This document shows, piece by piece, positions 54,834-63,335 of a stretch of 64,000 bases of DNA. Each line of letters opens with the position of its first letter. Position 1 is the stretch's first letter. The notes beneath the pieces are model-generated. The model saw nothing but the letters and a program-made list of their open reading frames with translations. It did no database searches and had not been told where the DNA came from. The translations under genes and the position numbers were made by a program. Location: NCBI RefSeq assembly GCF_001436275.1, contig NZ_AZEH01000020.1:348602-412601 (forward strand). Direction: 5' to 3'. The DNA comes from Liquorilactobacillus oeni DSM 19972 (lineage in GTDB: Bacteria > Bacillota > Bacilli > Lactobacillales > Lactobacillaceae).

Positions 54834-56471
54834 TTGAAATTGGGAAAAAAGCTAGGAGTGGGGATAGTAACGGCGGCATGCACCCTTGCACTAGTAGCGT
54901 GTGGTAAGAGTTCAGCTGGTACTAACGGTAGTTTAGCTGACAAGCAGGTAGTTAACTGGAGTGAGCCTTCAGAGTTGCCAACGATGGATATTTCCACAGC
55001 TACCGATACTATTAGTTTTGACATGTTGAATAATACTGGTGAAGGTCTTTATCGACTCGGTAAAAATAGTAAGATAGAACCAGGGATTGCCAAAGCGACA
55101 AAGGTTTCTAGTGATGGGTTAACATATACTTTTACTCTGCGCAAAGATGCTAAATGGAGTAATGGTGAAAAATTAACGGCAAAAGACTTTGTATATTCAT
55201 GGCAAAGGACTGTCAAGCCTTCTACTGGATCACAGTACGCATATCTTTTCAGTGGAATAAAGAACGCAGATGCAATTACTGCTGGTAAAAAGAGTGCCGA
55301 TACTTTGGGAATCAAAGCAGATGGAAACTATAAGCTGGTTGTAACGCTTGATAAAAAGATTCCTTATTTTAAATTATTAATGGGCTTCCCGTCATTCTTC
55401 CCTCAAAACAAGAGTGTAGTTGATAAATACGGCAGCAAATACGGAACTGCTTCTAAGTATATGGTTTATAGCGGACCGTTTGAAATGACTGGGTGGACAG
55501 GTTCAAACTTAAGCTGGTCGTTAAAGAAAAACAATGATTACTGGGATAAAAAGAACGTAAAATTATCACAGATGAATTTCAAGGTTAATAAGAGTACTAC
55601 CACGGGTTACAACCTATACCAAAGTAACAAATTGGATGAAACACTTTTAGGTTCTGAACAAGCTAAACAGTTGTCTAACTCAAAAGAATTTACATCACGT
55701 AATGAAGCAAGGACCAATTACCTAGAGTTCAACCAAACACAAAAAGTGTTCCAGAATATAAAAATTCGTCAAGCAATTTCTCTTGCTATTAACCGTAAAC
55801 AGCTTGTTAAAAAAGTGTTGGGTGACGGTTCGATTGTAAGTACAGGGATTGTTTCGAAAAACTTAGCTTCTTATGATGGAAAAGACTTTGCTGATTCAGC
55901 TGCGACAACTTATGGAGTCAATTCTGATAAAGCTGAAGCTAAAAAGCTTTGGCAACAGGGACTTAAAGAGTTGGGGACAGATAAGGTCAGTTTTACACTG
56001 CTGGCTGATGATACCGATACTGCAAAAGATGTTTCTGAGTACCTGCAAAGTCAGATTGAAGAAAACTTGCCGGGCGCACAGGTTACTGTTTCTAATGTGC
56101 CTTTTAAAACACGATTGAGTAAATCTGAAAATGGTGATTTTGATGTAGTACTTTCCGGCTGGGGTGCTGATTTCTCTGATCCGATTAGTTTCTTAGACTT
56201 GTTTACTTCAGATAATTCATACAACAATGGTAAATGGAAGAACGCACAATATGACAAGTTGATTGCAGCATCTAAGTCCACTGACGCTGGTTCTACAAGC
56301 AAACGTTGGAGCGACTTGGTAGCAGCATCTAAGCTAATCTCAAAGGATCAAGGGGTGGCGCCGCTTTATCAGTTATCACAAGCGACTCTTGTTAAGTCAA
56401 AGGTTAAGGGTGTTATCTTTAACTCGGCAGGTGTTAACTACAACTTTAAAGATACTTATGTAGCAAAATAA
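54834..56471 (+). CDS. OppA-type peptide-binding lipoprotein
   Basis: A solute-binding protein of about 545 residues (SBP_bac_5 family). The lipobox is ALVACGKSS in a standard signal peptide. Family landmarks are NWSEPSELPTMDISTATD (start of the mature domain), YTFTLRKDAKWSNGEKLTAKDFVYSW (about residues 100-125) and IRQAISLAINRKQLV (about 315-330). It captures oligopeptides, or possibly pheromone or wall peptides, for ABC import. No oppBCDF genes are adjacent, so it must share a transporter encoded elsewhere. TTG 54834 lies 9 nt after AAGGGG; ATG 54813 and TTG 54810 are in-frame alternatives. Confidence 0.88.
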   Translation: MKLGKKLGVGIVTAACTLALVACGKSSAGTNGSLADKQVVNWSEPSELPTMDISTATDTISFDMLNNTGEGLYRLGKNSKIEPGIAKATKVSSDGLTYTFTLRKDAKWSNGEKLTAKDFVYSWQRTVKPSTGSQYAYLFSGIKNADAITAGKKSADTLGIKADGNYKLVVTLDKKIPYFKLLMGFPSFFPQNKSVVDKYGSKYGTASKYMVYSGPFEMTGWTGSNLSWSLKKNNDYWDKKNVKLSQMNFKVNKSTTTGYNLYQSNKLDETLLGSEQAKQLSNSKEFTSRNEARTNYLEFNQTQKVFQNIKIRQAISLAINRKQLVKKVLGDGSIVSTGIVSKNLASYDGKDFADSAATTYGVNSDKAEAKKLWQQGLKELGTDKVSFTLLADDTDTAKDVSEYLQSQIEENLPGAQVTVSNVPFKTRLSKSENGDFDVVLSGWGADFSDPISFLDLFTSDNSYNNGKWKNAQYDKLIAASKSTDAGSTSKRWSDLVAASKLISKDQGVAPLYQLSQATLVKSKVKGVIFNSAGVNYNFKDTYVAK

Positions 56472-56513
56472 GTGTATTCTAGTTTTAGGATATGCGTATA
56501 GAAGTGGAAATAT

Positions 56514-56694
56514 AAAAAGGCTGTGCCGAAAGCGTTACTTTCGGCACAGCCTTTTTTACTCTCTTTCAGTTTCCATATTAACGTGATTCAATAGTCAGTC
56601 TTTTCCGCTTAAGCACGAATTACTCATAGTCAAATTTAGACTAAATGCGTAATTCAGTAGTTAATACTCAAAGCCCAATGACTATTGGCACACT
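56514..56694 (+). repeat. Dispersed repeat copy E, including the oppA terminator
   Basis: A strong hairpin AAAAAGGCTGTGCCGAAAG / CTTTCGGCACAGCCTTTTTT (56514-56556) ends the oppA transcript. The core follows: TTCCATATTAACGTGATTCAATAGTC, the central hairpin GAATTACTCATAGTC..GACTAAATGCGTAATTC (56616-56655), and ATGACTATTGGCAC (56678-56691). The outer arms CAATAGTC and GACTATTG are complementary, as in copies B and D. Confidence 0.85.
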
Positions 56695-56720
56695 TTTCAG
56701 CTTTTTTGAAAGGATAAAAT

Positions 56721-56734
56721 TGAAACCGATTACG
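56721..56734 (+). promoter_or_regulatory. CcpA cre site upstream of the LevR-type regulator gene
   Basis: TGAAACCGATTACG matches the cre consensus at 13 of 14 positions and lies 52 nt before the regulator start. Confidence 0.6.
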
Positions 56735-56739
56735 ACTAA

Positions 56740-56758
56740 TGATACACTAATGATACAC
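56740..56758 (+). promoter_or_regulatory. Tandem TGATACAC octamers before the LevR-type gene
   Basis: TGATACAC occurs at 56740-56747 and 56751-56758, exactly 11 bp apart (one helical turn). The same octamer recurs in front of the PTS operon driven by this regulator, so it is a candidate binding site. Confidence 0.5.
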
Positions 56759-56785
56759 AAATGTTATTAGTTAGGAGCGAGAATT

Positions 56786-59668
56786 ATGACGCGGCGAGAA
56801 AGGGTCATTGACTACTTAACCAAGCATAATATCGACAGTTCGACTGTAGGTTTAACAACTGAGCAGCTTGCCGAAAGTCTCAATATTTATCGATCAAATG
56901 CCAGCAAAGAGTTGAATCAGCTTGTCCGTGACGGAATAATTTTAAAAGGAACTGGTCGTCCAGTGCGTTATTGGATTAAAAGGACAACTTATAGCGGGCT
57001 TCTTTTTACGGAAAAAACTCCGCATGATAGCAACATAGGATTTGCTGCTAAAAATAGTATTGACATTAAAAATAAGACTACGCAAATAGTCAGACGTAAA
57101 GACGAAAATATTTTTGACAATATGGTTGGAAGCCATGATAGTTTAAAAAATCAGGTTGAACAGGCTAAAGCGGCTCTTTTGTATCCTCCTCATGGATTAA
57201 ATACCCTTATTATCGGTCCGACCGGGTCAGGGAAAACCTATTTTGCTAATACAATGTATCGTTTTGCCTTGGGAGAAGACATTATTGCTAAAAAGGGATT
57301 TGTGACTTTTAACTGTGCAGATTATGCACACAATCCACAGCTCTTAATGTCTCATCTCTTCGGGTATGTGAAAGGGGCGTTTACGGGTGCCAATGAGGAT
57401 AAAGATGGTTTGATTCAGGAAGCAGATGGAGGAATGCTTTTTCTTGATGAAGTCCATCGTTTGCCGCCTGAAGGACAAGAAATGGTTTTTTATTTTATGG
57501 ATCATGGAATATACAGCCGTTTAGGGGAAAATGCTAAAACTCATCATGCAAATGTACGATTGATATGTGCCACTACTGAAAATCCAGAAAGTTCTTTGCT
57601 GCAGACCTTTGTACGGCGTATCCCTATTATTATTCAATTGCCTGCTTTTGAACAAAGAACTGCGCAAGAAAAACTGCAGCTGCTTGAAAGATTATTGACA
57701 CTTGAAGCAAATCGTATTCATAAAAATATCAGGTTGAATGAAGACGTAGTTCAAGCTTTATTGGGCAGTGTCACTTATGGTAATGTCGGACAGCTTAAGT
57801 CTAATATTCAGCTTGTTTGTGCCCAAGGTTTCTTGAACAGTATGCAAAATAAGGATGAAATTAACTTGGAGTTTGGTCAACTGCCGCCAAATATTAAAGA
57901 TGGTTTATCACATCTGGCAAGTAATCGACAAGAGCTGGGTAAATTAACCCGCTTGCTGGAAACGACAATGGTAATCAAACCAGATGCTAAAAAGGGGCTG
58001 CCGGCCGTTGATAGTTATGAATTGCCGTATAATCTTTACGACATTATTGGCGACAAAGCTGCACTTTTAAAGGGAGAAGGATTAGACCAATCTTCCATTA
58101 ACAACTTTATCATGACGGATATTAATCTCCATTTAAAATCTTTTTATCAAAGAGATAAGTTAGGCAAGGTTGATAACCGTTTGAATGAAATTGTGGACCA
58201 GGAAATTATTGATCTGACTAAAAAAATTCGGGAAATACTGCAAAAAGAAGAAGGATATCAAGTCAGGGATAACTTTATCTATGCAATGAGTTTGCATATC
58301 AGCTCATTTATTAAACGGGTGCAATCAGGGAAACCTTTGAGAAAAATATCGAGCGACTTGATTTCAATGGTACAAGATTTTCCAGATGAGTGGAAATTAG
58401 CTGTTAAAGTCAAAAATTTGATTGCTGAACACTATCAGTTTCCAATTCCTGAATCCGAAACCTATTACATGGCGATTTTGCTTGTCTCAGTTCATTCCGA
58501 TTCTCAAAAAGGAAATGTAGGAATTGTAGTTGCTGCACATGGAAAAAGTACGGCTTCGTCAATGGCTCAAGTTGTCTCGCAGCTTTTATCTGTTGATAAT
58601 ATTGCTTCTTATGATATGCCTTTAGAGATGAATCCAAGTGTTGCTCTTAACGGTATTGCGGAACAGGTAAAAAAGATCGACCGGGGAAATGGAGTTTTAC
58701 TGTTGGTTGACATGGGTTCTTTGAGCACTTTCAGCAACAAGCTGACCGAAAAAACCGGTGTCAATGTTAAAACAATTGATATGGTTACGACTGCGATGGT
58801 CTTAGAAGCGGCGCGCAAGACAACGCTGTTTGACAGTAATTTGGAAATTGTCTACCGTGAGCTGCGTGAATTTGTTGGTTATTCGCGTAGTGCCAAGTTA
58901 CAAGGAAATACGGGTAAAGCAACTCATAGTGAAAAGCAACATGATGTGCGAAAAAAAGCAATTATTGCAGTCTGTTCTACAGGAGAAGGGACCGCACGCA
59001 AGATCAAAGGAATTTTAGATAATGTTTTGATTAATAACCTAATAGATGATATTACAGTAATTCCAATTTCTGTTGTAAAAATGAATGAGCAAATTAAAAA
59101 CATTCAAAAGGATTACAGAGTAGTTGCAACAACTGGAATTGTTAAGCCTAACATTGCAGTGCCGTTTGTTTCACTGAAGAATTTACTGCAAGGCGGAGGA
59201 GAAAGTTTTGTGAATCTTATTGAAGAGCTTAATAGTGAAAGGGTCTCTACGGAAACAGTCTTGGAGCAGCCTGAAAATTTGACTGAAAATGTAGCACAGC
59301 AATACCTGGAACAGTATTTTACCTACTTGAATCCTAAGAAAATTGTCAGGGTACTTTGGAATTATTGCAATTTTATCAAGCAGAACTCAAGCTTTAAAAT
59401 GACAAATACTTTTCAAATTAATTTGATTATGCATCTTGCAGGGGCGATAGAGCGTTGTTTGACGCAGACTCCGATGACCGCTGAGCAGTCTGAAATTCAA
59501 AGCATTAAAAAAGATCCTTTCTATCATATTGTCAAGCAGGCTAACGAAATTTTACAGGGAACATTGAATATTTTATTGCCAGAAAGCGAATTATATTATA
59601 TTTTACGCTTATTTGATACAGAACAAATAAAAGTTGATACACAAAATAGTAATACACTAAAAAAATAG
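56786..59668 (+). CDS. LevR/ManR-type sigma-54-dependent PTS activator
   Basis: A 960-residue enhancer-binding protein. Order of domains: N-terminal HTH (about residues 1-60); AAA+ ATPase with GPTGSGKT (about 144), the sigma-54 contact loop GYVKGAFTGA (about 194-203) and LFLDEVH; PRD1 (about 450-560); an EIIA-Man-like domain with VVAAHGKSTASS (His about 585); an EIIB-Gat-like domain with AVCSTGEGTARK (about 728-739); and PRD2 (about 850-950). Phosphorylation by HPr and EII proteins tunes activity. It faces a -24/-12 promoter followed by a mannose-class PTS, its evident target. The ribosome binding site is AGGAGCGAG. Confidence 0.94.
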   Translation: MTRRERVIDYLTKHNIDSSTVGLTTEQLAESLNIYRSNASKELNQLVRDGIILKGTGRPVRYWIKRTTYSGLLFTEKTPHDSNIGFAAKNSIDIKNKTTQIVRRKDENIFDNMVGSHDSLKNQVEQAKAALLYPPHGLNTLIIGPTGSGKTYFANTMYRFALGEDIIAKKGFVTFNCADYAHNPQLLMSHLFGYVKGAFTGANEDKDGLIQEADGGMLFLDEVHRLPPEGQEMVFYFMDHGIYSRLGENAKTHHANVRLICATTENPESSLLQTFVRRIPIIIQLPAFEQRTAQEKLQLLERLLTLEANRIHKNIRLNEDVVQALLGSVTYGNVGQLKSNIQLVCAQGFLNSMQNKDEINLEFGQLPPNIKDGLSHLASNRQELGKLTRLLETTMVIKPDAKKGLPAVDSYELPYNLYDIIGDKAALLKGEGLDQSSINNFIMTDINLHLKSFYQRDKLGKVDNRLNEIVDQEIIDLTKKIREILQKEEGYQVRDNFIYAMSLHISSFIKRVQSGKPLRKISSDLISMVQDFPDEWKLAVKVKNLIAEHYQFPIPESETYYMAILLVSVHSDSQKGNVGIVVAAHGKSTASSMAQVVSQLLSVDNIASYDMPLEMNPSVALNGIAEQVKKIDRGNGVLLLVDMGSLSTFSNKLTEKTGVNVKTIDMVTTAMVLEAARKTTLFDSNLEIVYRELREFVGYSRSAKLQGNTGKATHSEKQHDVRKKAIIAVCSTGEGTARKIKGILDNVLINNLIDDITVIPISVVKMNEQIKNIQKDYRVVATTGIVKPNIAVPFVSLKNLLQGGGESFVNLIEELNSERVSTETVLEQPENLTENVAQQYLEQYFTYLNPKKIVRVLWNYCNFIKQNSSFKMTNTFQINLIMHLAGAIERCLTQTPMTAEQSEIQSIKKDPFYHIVKQANEILQGTLNILLPESELYYILRLFDTEQIKVDTQNSNTLKK

Positions 59669-59687
59669 TGTATTACTATTTTTTTAA
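59635..59687 (+). promoter_or_regulatory. Inverted repeat and octamers: terminator and possible activator site
   Basis: TGATACAC (59635-59642) is followed by arms AAAATAGTAATACAC (59643-59657) and GTGTATTACTATTTT (59668-59682), a perfect 15-bp inverted repeat with a T-run. It can end the regulator transcript. The arms also contain TAATACAC and its mirror GTGTATTA, so they may form the upstream activator site of the sigma-54 promoter about 55-90 bp away. Confidence 0.6.
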
Positions 59688-59720
59688 CATCAAAAACGCC
59701 ATAAAAAAGGGATTAACTGT

Positions 59721-59750
59721 TGATACACTACAGTTGGCATAGAAATTGCT
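59721..59750 (+). promoter_or_regulatory. Sigma-54 (-24/-12) promoter of the mannose-class PTS operon
   Basis: TGGCAT-AGAAA-TTGCT (59735-59750) keeps the invariant GG and GC ten bases apart, as in the consensus TGGCAC-N5-TTGCW. A further TGATACAC (59721-59728) lies just upstream. The promoter stands 150 nt before the first PTS gene and directly after the activator gene. Confidence 0.85.
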
Positions 59751-59898
59751 AGTTAACAGTTGTAGGTCTTAGTTCATTTGACGGCCGCAAAAGGCTAAGA
59801 TGGCAGATGAGGCAGGTGCCGAATTTGCGCTGTACACTACGTAATGATTTTAAAATTTTGGAGGTACAAGAACTTTTTGAGGATCGAGGTGATTATGC

Positions 59899-60393
59899 GT
59901 GGCGATGAACGTGCGTTTGCTCAGAATTGACAGCCGCCTGCTGCATGGGCAGGTAGCAACAAATTGGGCGAAGATAACCAAAGTCGAACGGATTTTGGTT
60001 GCTTCCGACGGAGTTGCCCGCGATAGAATTAGAAAAACTTTGATTGTTCAAGCTGCACCGCCGGGAATTAAAGTTAACATTGTCACGATTGCTAAGATGA
60101 TCCGAATCTATCATGATCTGAGATTCAGCACTTTTAACGTAATGATTTTAGTTGAGAATCCAATAGACGCCAAAAAACTGATTGCTGGTGGAATCGAGGT
60201 CAGATCGGTCAACATTGGAGCTATTAGTTTTGATAATTCACGTAAAATGATTACTGACACAATCGCGGTGAATCAAGAAGACGCGGCAGCGTTTAAATGG
60301 ATGCATGAGCGGCAGATCAAACTGGATGTGCGGAAAGTATCTGGTGATAGTTCCAAAGACTTGTGGAAATATTTGGATAGCAAAGAATTCTAA
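59899..60393 (+). CDS. PTS EIIB, mannose/fructose/sorbose family (extra copy)
   Basis: A 164-residue single EIIB domain. The phospho-His is in RIDSRLLHGQVATNWAK (about residue 16). The rest follows the family through VRKVSGDSSKDLWKYL. It is the first gene of the operon, but the next gene already carries an EIIB domain fused to EIIA, so this is a second, separate EIIB. It may phosphorylate the same permease or act mainly in signalling to the PRD regulator. GTG 59899 follows GAGGTG; ATG 59905 is also possible. Confidence 0.88.
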   Translation: MAMNVRLLRIDSRLLHGQVATNWAKITKVERILVASDGVARDRIRKTLIVQAAPPGIKVNIVTIAKMIRIYHDLRFSTFNVMILVENPIDAKKLIAGGIEVRSVNIGAISFDNSRKMITDTIAVNQEDAAAFKWMHERQIKLDVRKVSGDSSKDLWKYLDSKEF

Positions 60394-60460
60394 TTTTCGT
60401 TCGATTGTCTATTTATAAGTTTTTGTACTGAAGAAAAATATATTTTTAGGAGGTATTGAG

Positions 60461-61462
60461 ATGGTAGGAATTATCCTAGCGAGTCACGGTGGCTTTGCTG
60501 AAGGCATTTTTCAATCTGGTGCTATGATCTTTGGCGAACAAAAAGACGTTAAAGCTGTCACATTGATGCCAAATGAAGGCCCAGATGATGTCAGGGCTAA
60601 GATGGAGAAGGCAATTTCATCTTTTGACAGCCAAGACGAAGTGCTATTCCTGATAGATTTATGGGGTGGAACACCGTTTAACCAAGCAAATAGTTTATTG
60701 GAAGCGCATAAAGATAAATGGGCAATTGTTGCTGGAATGAATCTGCCGATGGTAATTGAAGCATATTCGTCACGGATGTCGATGAATTCAGCACAGAAAA
60801 TTGCAGCCCATATAATTGAGACTGCTAAAGATGGGGTCAGGGTTAAACCTGAAAGCTTGCAGCCTAAGGGAACAAAAGCTTCTGGACAGCATCATGATGA
60901 ACAACCAAAGGGGACTTTGCCGCCAGGTACAGTAGTTGGTGACGGTAAGATCAAATTTGTATTGGCACGTGTTGATTCCCGTTTATTGCATGGTCAAGTT
61001 GCAACTTCATGGGCGAAATCAGTACAGCCTAACCGAATAATTGTTGTTTCAGATGCTGTTTCTAAAGATGAATTACGTAAGAACCTGATTGTTCAGGCAT
61101 CTCCTCCAAGTATTAAAGCAAATGTTATTCCGCTTAAGAAGTTGATTGAAATTTCTAAAGACCCGCGTTTTGGAAAAACAAAAGCTTTGTTGCTTTTTGA
61201 AAATCCCGAGGATGTGCTGCGTGTAGTTGAAGAAGGCGTTGATATTAAAGAAGTCAACTTAGGTTCGATGGCACATTCAGTTGGTAAAGTAGTTGTTAAT
61301 AAGGTGCTTTCAATGAACGAAACAGATGTTGAAGCCTTTGAAAAACTCAAAAAATTAGGAATCAAGGTTGATGTTCGCAAGGTTCCAAATGATTCAAGCG
61401 GTAACATTGATGAACTTATTAGAAAAGCTAAAACAGAACTTGCTGCTGTCGGCAGTAAATAG
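60461..61462 (+). CDS. PTS EIIAB, mannose family
   Basis: A 333-residue fusion. EIIA (about residues 1-130) has the phospho-His in IILASHGGFAEG (His9). A charged Gly/Pro linker (about 140-165) leads to EIIB (about 168-333), with the His in ARVDSRLLHGQVATSWAK. It relays phosphate from HPr to incoming sugar bound by EIIC/EIID. Mannose, glucose, glucosamine or N-acetylglucosamine are the usual substrates of close relatives. ATG after AGGAGG. Confidence 0.92.
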   Translation: MVGIILASHGGFAEGIFQSGAMIFGEQKDVKAVTLMPNEGPDDVRAKMEKAISSFDSQDEVLFLIDLWGGTPFNQANSLLEAHKDKWAIVAGMNLPMVIEAYSSRMSMNSAQKIAAHIIETAKDGVRVKPESLQPKGTKASGQHHDEQPKGTLPPGTVVGDGKIKFVLARVDSRLLHGQVATSWAKSVQPNRIIVVSDAVSKDELRKNLIVQASPPSIKANVIPLKKLIEISKDPRFGKTKALLLFENPEDVLRVVEEGVDIKEVNLGSMAHSVGKVVVNKVLSMNETDVEAFEKLKKLGIKVDVRKVPNDSSGNIDELIRKAKTELAAVGSK

Positions 61463-61498
61463 AATTTTTTATTCTAGCATTAAAAAAGGAGGATTATC

Positions 61499-62305
61499 AT
61501 GTCTGCTATATCAATGATTCTAGTAGTAGTCGTCGCATTCTTTGCGGGGATGGAAGGTATTTTGGATGAATTTCAATTCCATCAACCTTTGATAGCATGT
61601 ACTTTAATCGGTCTTGTAACCGGTAACTTGATACCGTGTGTTATCTTAGGTGGACAATTGCAATTTATTGCTTTAGGTTGGGCAAACATTGGGGCCGCTG
61701 TAGCTCCTGATGCTGCTTTAGCATCTATTGCATCAGCAATTATTTTAGTTCAAGGTGGCCAAGGCGTTAAAGGTGTTGGGACAGCGATTGCGGTTGCGAT
61801 TCCTTTAGCTGTAGCGGGTTTGTTTTTAACCATGGTTGCTCGTACACTGGCTGTACCGATCGTTCATATTATGGATAAAGCTGCAGAAGAAGGTAGTTTT
61901 CGTAAAATTGAAATTTGGCAGGTAATTGGAATTTGTATGCAGGGACTGCGTATTGCAATTCCTGCTGCTGCACTGCTGTTTATTCCAAGTACAGCTGTAA
62001 GAGGCCTCTTGGAGTCAATGCCCGCTTGGTTGTCAGATGGAATGACAATCGGTGGTGGAATGGTTGTAGCCGTTGGGTATGCGATGGTTATTAATATGAT
62101 GGCCAGTCGTGAAGTTTGGCCGTTCTTTGCAATTGGATTTGTTGTTGCTGCATTAACAGATCTAACTTTGATCGCTTTGGGTGCATTGGGGATTTCATTT
62201 GGTCTTATCTATCTTGAACTTAAAAAAGGCGGCAGCAATAATAACGGAAATGGAAGCGGCGGTAATACAGGTGATCCGCTGGATGATGTTTTAAACGATT
62301 ACTAA
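61499..62305 (+). CDS. PTS EIIC, mannose family
   Basis: A 268-residue membrane subunit that forms the sugar path with EIID. AFFAGMEGILDEFQFHQPLIACTLIGLVTGN (about residues 14-44) and GGQLQFIALGWANIGAAVAPD (about 52-72) are class signatures. The C-terminus ends in a Gly/Asn-rich acidic tail. In lactic acid bacteria this EIIC/EIID pair is also the receptor of class IIa and some other bacteriocins. AAGGAGG precedes the ATG. Confidence 0.93.
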   Translation: MSAISMILVVVVAFFAGMEGILDEFQFHQPLIACTLIGLVTGNLIPCVILGGQLQFIALGWANIGAAVAPDAALASIASAIILVQGGQGVKGVGTAIAVAIPLAVAGLFLTMVARTLAVPIVHIMDKAAEEGSFRKIEIWQVIGICMQGLRIAIPAAALLFIPSTAVRGLLESMPAWLSDGMTIGGGMVVAVGYAMVINMMASREVWPFFAIGFVVAALTDLTLIALGALGISFGLIYLELKKGGSNNNGNGSGGNTGDPLDDVLNDY

Positions 62306-62326
62306 AAATGAAGGAGGAATAATCAG

Positions 62327-63241
62327 ATGGCAGAAGAAAAAGTACATTTAACCAAAAGAGACCGTTTAGCCGTTGCTTGGCGTTCTACTTTCCTTCAAGG
62401 CTCTTGGAACTACGAACGTATGCAAAATGGCGGCTGGTGTTATGCATTGATTCCAGCTATTAAAAAATTGTATAAAACAAAAGAAGATCGTGCATCTGCT
62501 TTGAAACGCCACATGGAATTTTTCAACACGCATCCATATCTGGCTTCACCAGTAATGGGGGTTACGTTGGCACTGGAAGAAGAACGTGCTAATGGTGCTC
62601 CGATTGATGATACGGCTATCCAGGGTGTTAAAGTTGGTATGATGGGGCCTTTAGCAGGTGTCGGTGATCCAGTGTTCTGGTTTACAGTTAGACCGATCCT
62701 GGGAGCTTTGGGAGCTTCACTAGCAATGTCCGGTAATGTTTTAGGACCAATAATCTTCTTTATTGCTTGGAACCTTATCCGTTGGGGCTTCATGTGGTAT
62801 ACACAAGAATTCGGCTATCGTGCTGGTTCTAAGATTACGGAAGACCTTTCTGGCGGACTACTACAGTATGTTACAAGTCTTGCGTCTATTATGGGGATGT
62901 TTGTCTTAGGGTCGTTGATTCAAAGGTGGGTGACGATCAAGTTTACCCCGACTGTCTCCTCTGTTAAGCTTGCAAAAGGAGCATATATTGAATGGAATAA
63001 GCTGCCAAGCGGGGCTAATGGAATTAAAGAAGCCTTAATCCAACAAAAGGACGGATTATCTTTAACGGCTCGTAAAGTTACTACTTTACAGGATAACTTG
63101 GATTCGTTGATTCCAGGATTAGCAGCCTTATTATTGACATTCTTATGCATGTGGTTACTGAAGAAGAAGGTTTCACCGATTGTTATTATTTTGGGAATCT
63201 TTGTAGTCGGTGTACTGGGACATGTAATCGGTATTCTTTAA
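62327..63241 (+). CDS. PTS EIID, mannose family
   Basis: A 304-residue partner of EIIC, found only in mannose-class systems. Signatures are FLQGSWNYERMQNGGWCYALIP (about residues 22-43), GVKVGMMGPLAGVGDPVFWFT (about 103-123) and C-terminal membrane helices. The region at about 200-260 is an extra loop of the kind discussed for bacteriocin contact. It ends the PTS operon: a terminator follows 25 nt after the stop. Confidence 0.93.
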   Translation: MAEEKVHLTKRDRLAVAWRSTFLQGSWNYERMQNGGWCYALIPAIKKLYKTKEDRASALKRHMEFFNTHPYLASPVMGVTLALEEERANGAPIDDTAIQGVKVGMMGPLAGVGDPVFWFTVRPILGALGASLAMSGNVLGPIIFFIAWNLIRWGFMWYTQEFGYRAGSKITEDLSGGLLQYVTSLASIMGMFVLGSLIQRWVTIKFTPTVSSVKLAKGAYIEWNKLPSGANGIKEALIQQKDGLSLTARKVTTLQDNLDSLIPGLAALLLTFLCMWLLKKKVSPIVIILGIFVVGVLGHVIGIL

Positions 63242-63265
63242 GTTATAGTTTTTGAAGTTTGGCAC

Positions 63266-63302
63266 AGTCCTATTCAAATTTAACAGAATAGGGCTGTTTT
63301 TT
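63266..63302 (+). terminator. Terminator after EIID
   Basis: CAGTCCTATTC / GAATAGGGCTG with a short loop is followed by TTTTTTG. A TATAAT (63305-63310) directly after it suggests a separate start for manO. Confidence 0.8.
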
Positions 63303-63335
63303 GATATAATGTACTTAATTGGCAAAGGGGGTAGA

